From: Tsukamurella paurometabola DSM 20162
GTDB lineage: Bacteria > Actinomycetota > Actinomycetes > Mycobacteriales > Mycobacteriaceae
DNA length: 64,000 nucleotides
Assembly (NCBI RefSeq): GCF_000092225.1
Contig: NC_014158.1
Coordinates: 2,976,001-3,040,000, forward strand
Reading direction: 5' to 3'
Notes under the pieces: generated by a model
Database searches by the model: none
What the model saw: the letters and a program-made list of their open reading frames with translations, nothing else
What the model was told of the DNA's origin: nothing
Translations under genes and position numbers: made by a program
Shown here: positions 62,882 through 64,000 of the stretch, piece by piece
Numbering within the stretch: the stretch's first letter is position 1
Layout: each line of letters begins with the position of its first letter

Positions 62882-64000
62882 TCAGCGCCGAAACACCGGC
62901 GCCAGCCGGTGCAGCGCCTCCTCGATCTCGGAGGTCGCCCCGGCGAAGCTGAGCCGGATGGTGCGATCACCCCGGGCCGTGTCGAAATCCAGGCCCGGGG
63001 TGATCGCCACCCCGGTCTCGTCGAGCACCGCGGCGCACCAGGCGAGCGAATCGTCGGTCAGGTGCCCGATATCGGCGTACGCGTAGAAGGCACCATCGGG
63101 CGGCGCCAGCTCGGTGACGCCGAGCTCCGCCAGCCCGGCCAGCACGATCTCCCGGTTCCGTGCGTACCCCGCCACATGACCGTCCAGTTCGGCGCGGGCC
63201 TCATCGGAGAACGCAGCGATCGCCGCATGCTGGCTGATCGCCGGCGGGCAGATGGTCATGTTCGCGGTGAGCCGCTCGACGGGCCGGCGCAGGTACTCGG
63301 GCAGCAGCATCCAACCGAGGCGCCATCCGGTCATCGCGAAATACTTCGACACCGAACCCATCACCACCTGCTCACGGGAGAACTCCCAGGCGCACGCGGT
63401 GGTCCGACCGTAGCTCACGCCGTGGTAAATCTCGTCGGAGATGAGCAGCGTGCCGTGCGCCTCGCACCAGCGCGCCAGATCGGCCAGTTCCGACGGTGCC
63501 AGAATCGTTCCGGTGGGGTTCGCCGGGCTCGCCACGATGAGCCCCTTCGGCGGTGTTTCGAGTGCCTCCAACATCGCCACGGTGGGCTGGTACCGGGTTT
63601 CCGCACCGCAGTCGAGCTCGATCACGGTGCAGCCCAGGGCCTTCAGCGTGTCCCGGTAGGCGGGATACCCGGGCCGGGCCATGACGACGGTGTCGCCCCG
63701 ATCGAACGCGGCGAGGAACACCAGCGTGAACGCACCCGACGATCCGGTGGTCACCGCGACCGCCTCGGGCGACACGTCCAGGCCGTAGGTGCGAGCGTAG
63801 TGCGCGGCGATGGTCTCGCGCAGCGGTGCGATGCCCAACGATTCGGTGTACCCGAGCGGTCCAGCATCCAGCGCGGCATGCGCGGCCGCGAGCACCGGCT
63901 TCGGTGCACCGGCGCTGGGCTGTCCCGCCGCCAGCGAGATCACGTCGCCGTGGGTCTCGCGACGCCGCGCCGCTGCGGCCAGCACGTCCATGACGTGGAA
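62882..64000 (-). CDS. Class I/II PLP-dependent aminotransferase, cut by the window end
   Basis: At least 372 residues are visible, with the frame open to the right edge; the preceding codons read FHV before MDVLAAAARRRETHGDVISL, so the native start lies outside the window. The PLP lysine is in GSVSKYFAMTGWRLGW, and Asp/Tyr binding residues are in LISDEIYHGVSYGR and ASPANPTGTI. The C-terminal FDTARGDRTIRLSFAGATSE is complete. The family includes aspartate/alanine/aromatic aminotransferases; the specific substrate cannot be assigned. Confidence 0.9.
   Translation of the reverse strand, partial: FHVMDVLAAAARRRETHGDVISLAAGQPSAGAPKPVLAAAHAALDAGPLGYTESLGIAPLRETIAAHYARTYGLDVSPEAVAVTTGSSGAFTLVFLAAFDRGDTVVMARPGYPAYRDTLKALGCTVIELDCGAETRYQPTVAMLEALETPPKGLIVASPANPTGTILAPSELADLARWCEAHGTLLISDEIYHGVSYGRTTACAWEFSREQVVMGSVSKYFAMTGWRLGWMLLPEYLRRPVERLTANMTICPPAISQHAAIAAFSDEARAELDGHVAGYARNREIVLAGLAELGVTELAPPDGAFYAYADIGHLTDDSLAWCAAVLDETGVAITPGLDFDTARGDRTIRLSFAGATSEIEEALHRLAPVFRR

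Overview
The window is 64 kb of high-GC actinobacterial chromosome. Gene order over most of it follows the Mycobacterium tuberculosis block from about lppZ/gatB (Rv3006-Rv3009c) to Rv3035: gatB, pfkA, gatA, gatC, an ACT-domain gene, ligA, a MetE-like gene, mnmA, a cysteine desulfurase, a PlsC/GNAT acyltransferase pair, etfA-etfB, and the methylglucose lipopolysaccharide (MGLP) genes. That places it in the mycolate-producing Mycobacteriales. A Tsukamurella or Gordonia relative is my best guess from overall gene content; I cannot test this without a search.

Layout. 0-12 kb: housekeeping genes (gatB, pfkA, a two-component system, gatA-gatC) interrupted by accessory genes: a phospholipase A2-like/hydrolase pair, an Rrf2 regulator with a carboxymuconolactone-decarboxylase gene, and a DUF559-type endonuclease gene enclosed by 70-bp inverted repeats. 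12-25 kb: a PucR regulator faces a long minus-strand operon whose genes mostly overlap: Baeyer-Villiger monooxygenase, alpha/beta hydrolase, SCP2-like protein, glutamine-synthetase-like ligase, PuuD-like amidotransferase, acyl-CoA synthetase fused to enoyl-CoA hydratase, Zn alcohol dehydrogenase and aldehyde dehydrogenase. An IS110-family element splits the PuuD-like gene. 25-30 kb: regulators plus a PuuB-like flavin oxidase and a membrane protein. 30-51 kb: mostly conserved housekeeping and cell-envelope genes. 51-60 kb: the MGLP locus (methyltransferase, GH57 branching enzyme, GT4, LbH acyltransferase, beta-propeller lipoprotein), split by a small island with two duplicated DUF3558-like lipoproteins. 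60-64 kb: map, a TetR/esterase pair with palindromic operators, and an aminotransferase cut by the window edge.

Most notable observations. (1) The 246-nt left end of the IS110 element folds into two long stem-loops. They carry four short segments that match, in the expected order and with identical 28-nt spacing, the left target, right target, left donor and right donor sequences around a TCC core. This is a strong candidate bridge RNA whose guides explain the observed insertion. (2) Removing the element with one copy of TCC restores an intact PuuD-like gene, so the insertion looks recent and a catabolic operon may be blocked. (3) The operon combines a gamma-glutamylation module with a BVMO/hydrolase/ADH/ALDH/CoA-ligase/hydratase module, suggesting breakdown of an amine-bearing or alicyclic compound; the substrate is unknown. 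(4) The DUF559 gene with terminal inverted repeats resembles a one-gene mobile cassette.

No tRNA, rRNA or CRISPR array was recognised. Apart from the IS left end, no gap between genes exceeds about 300 bases.
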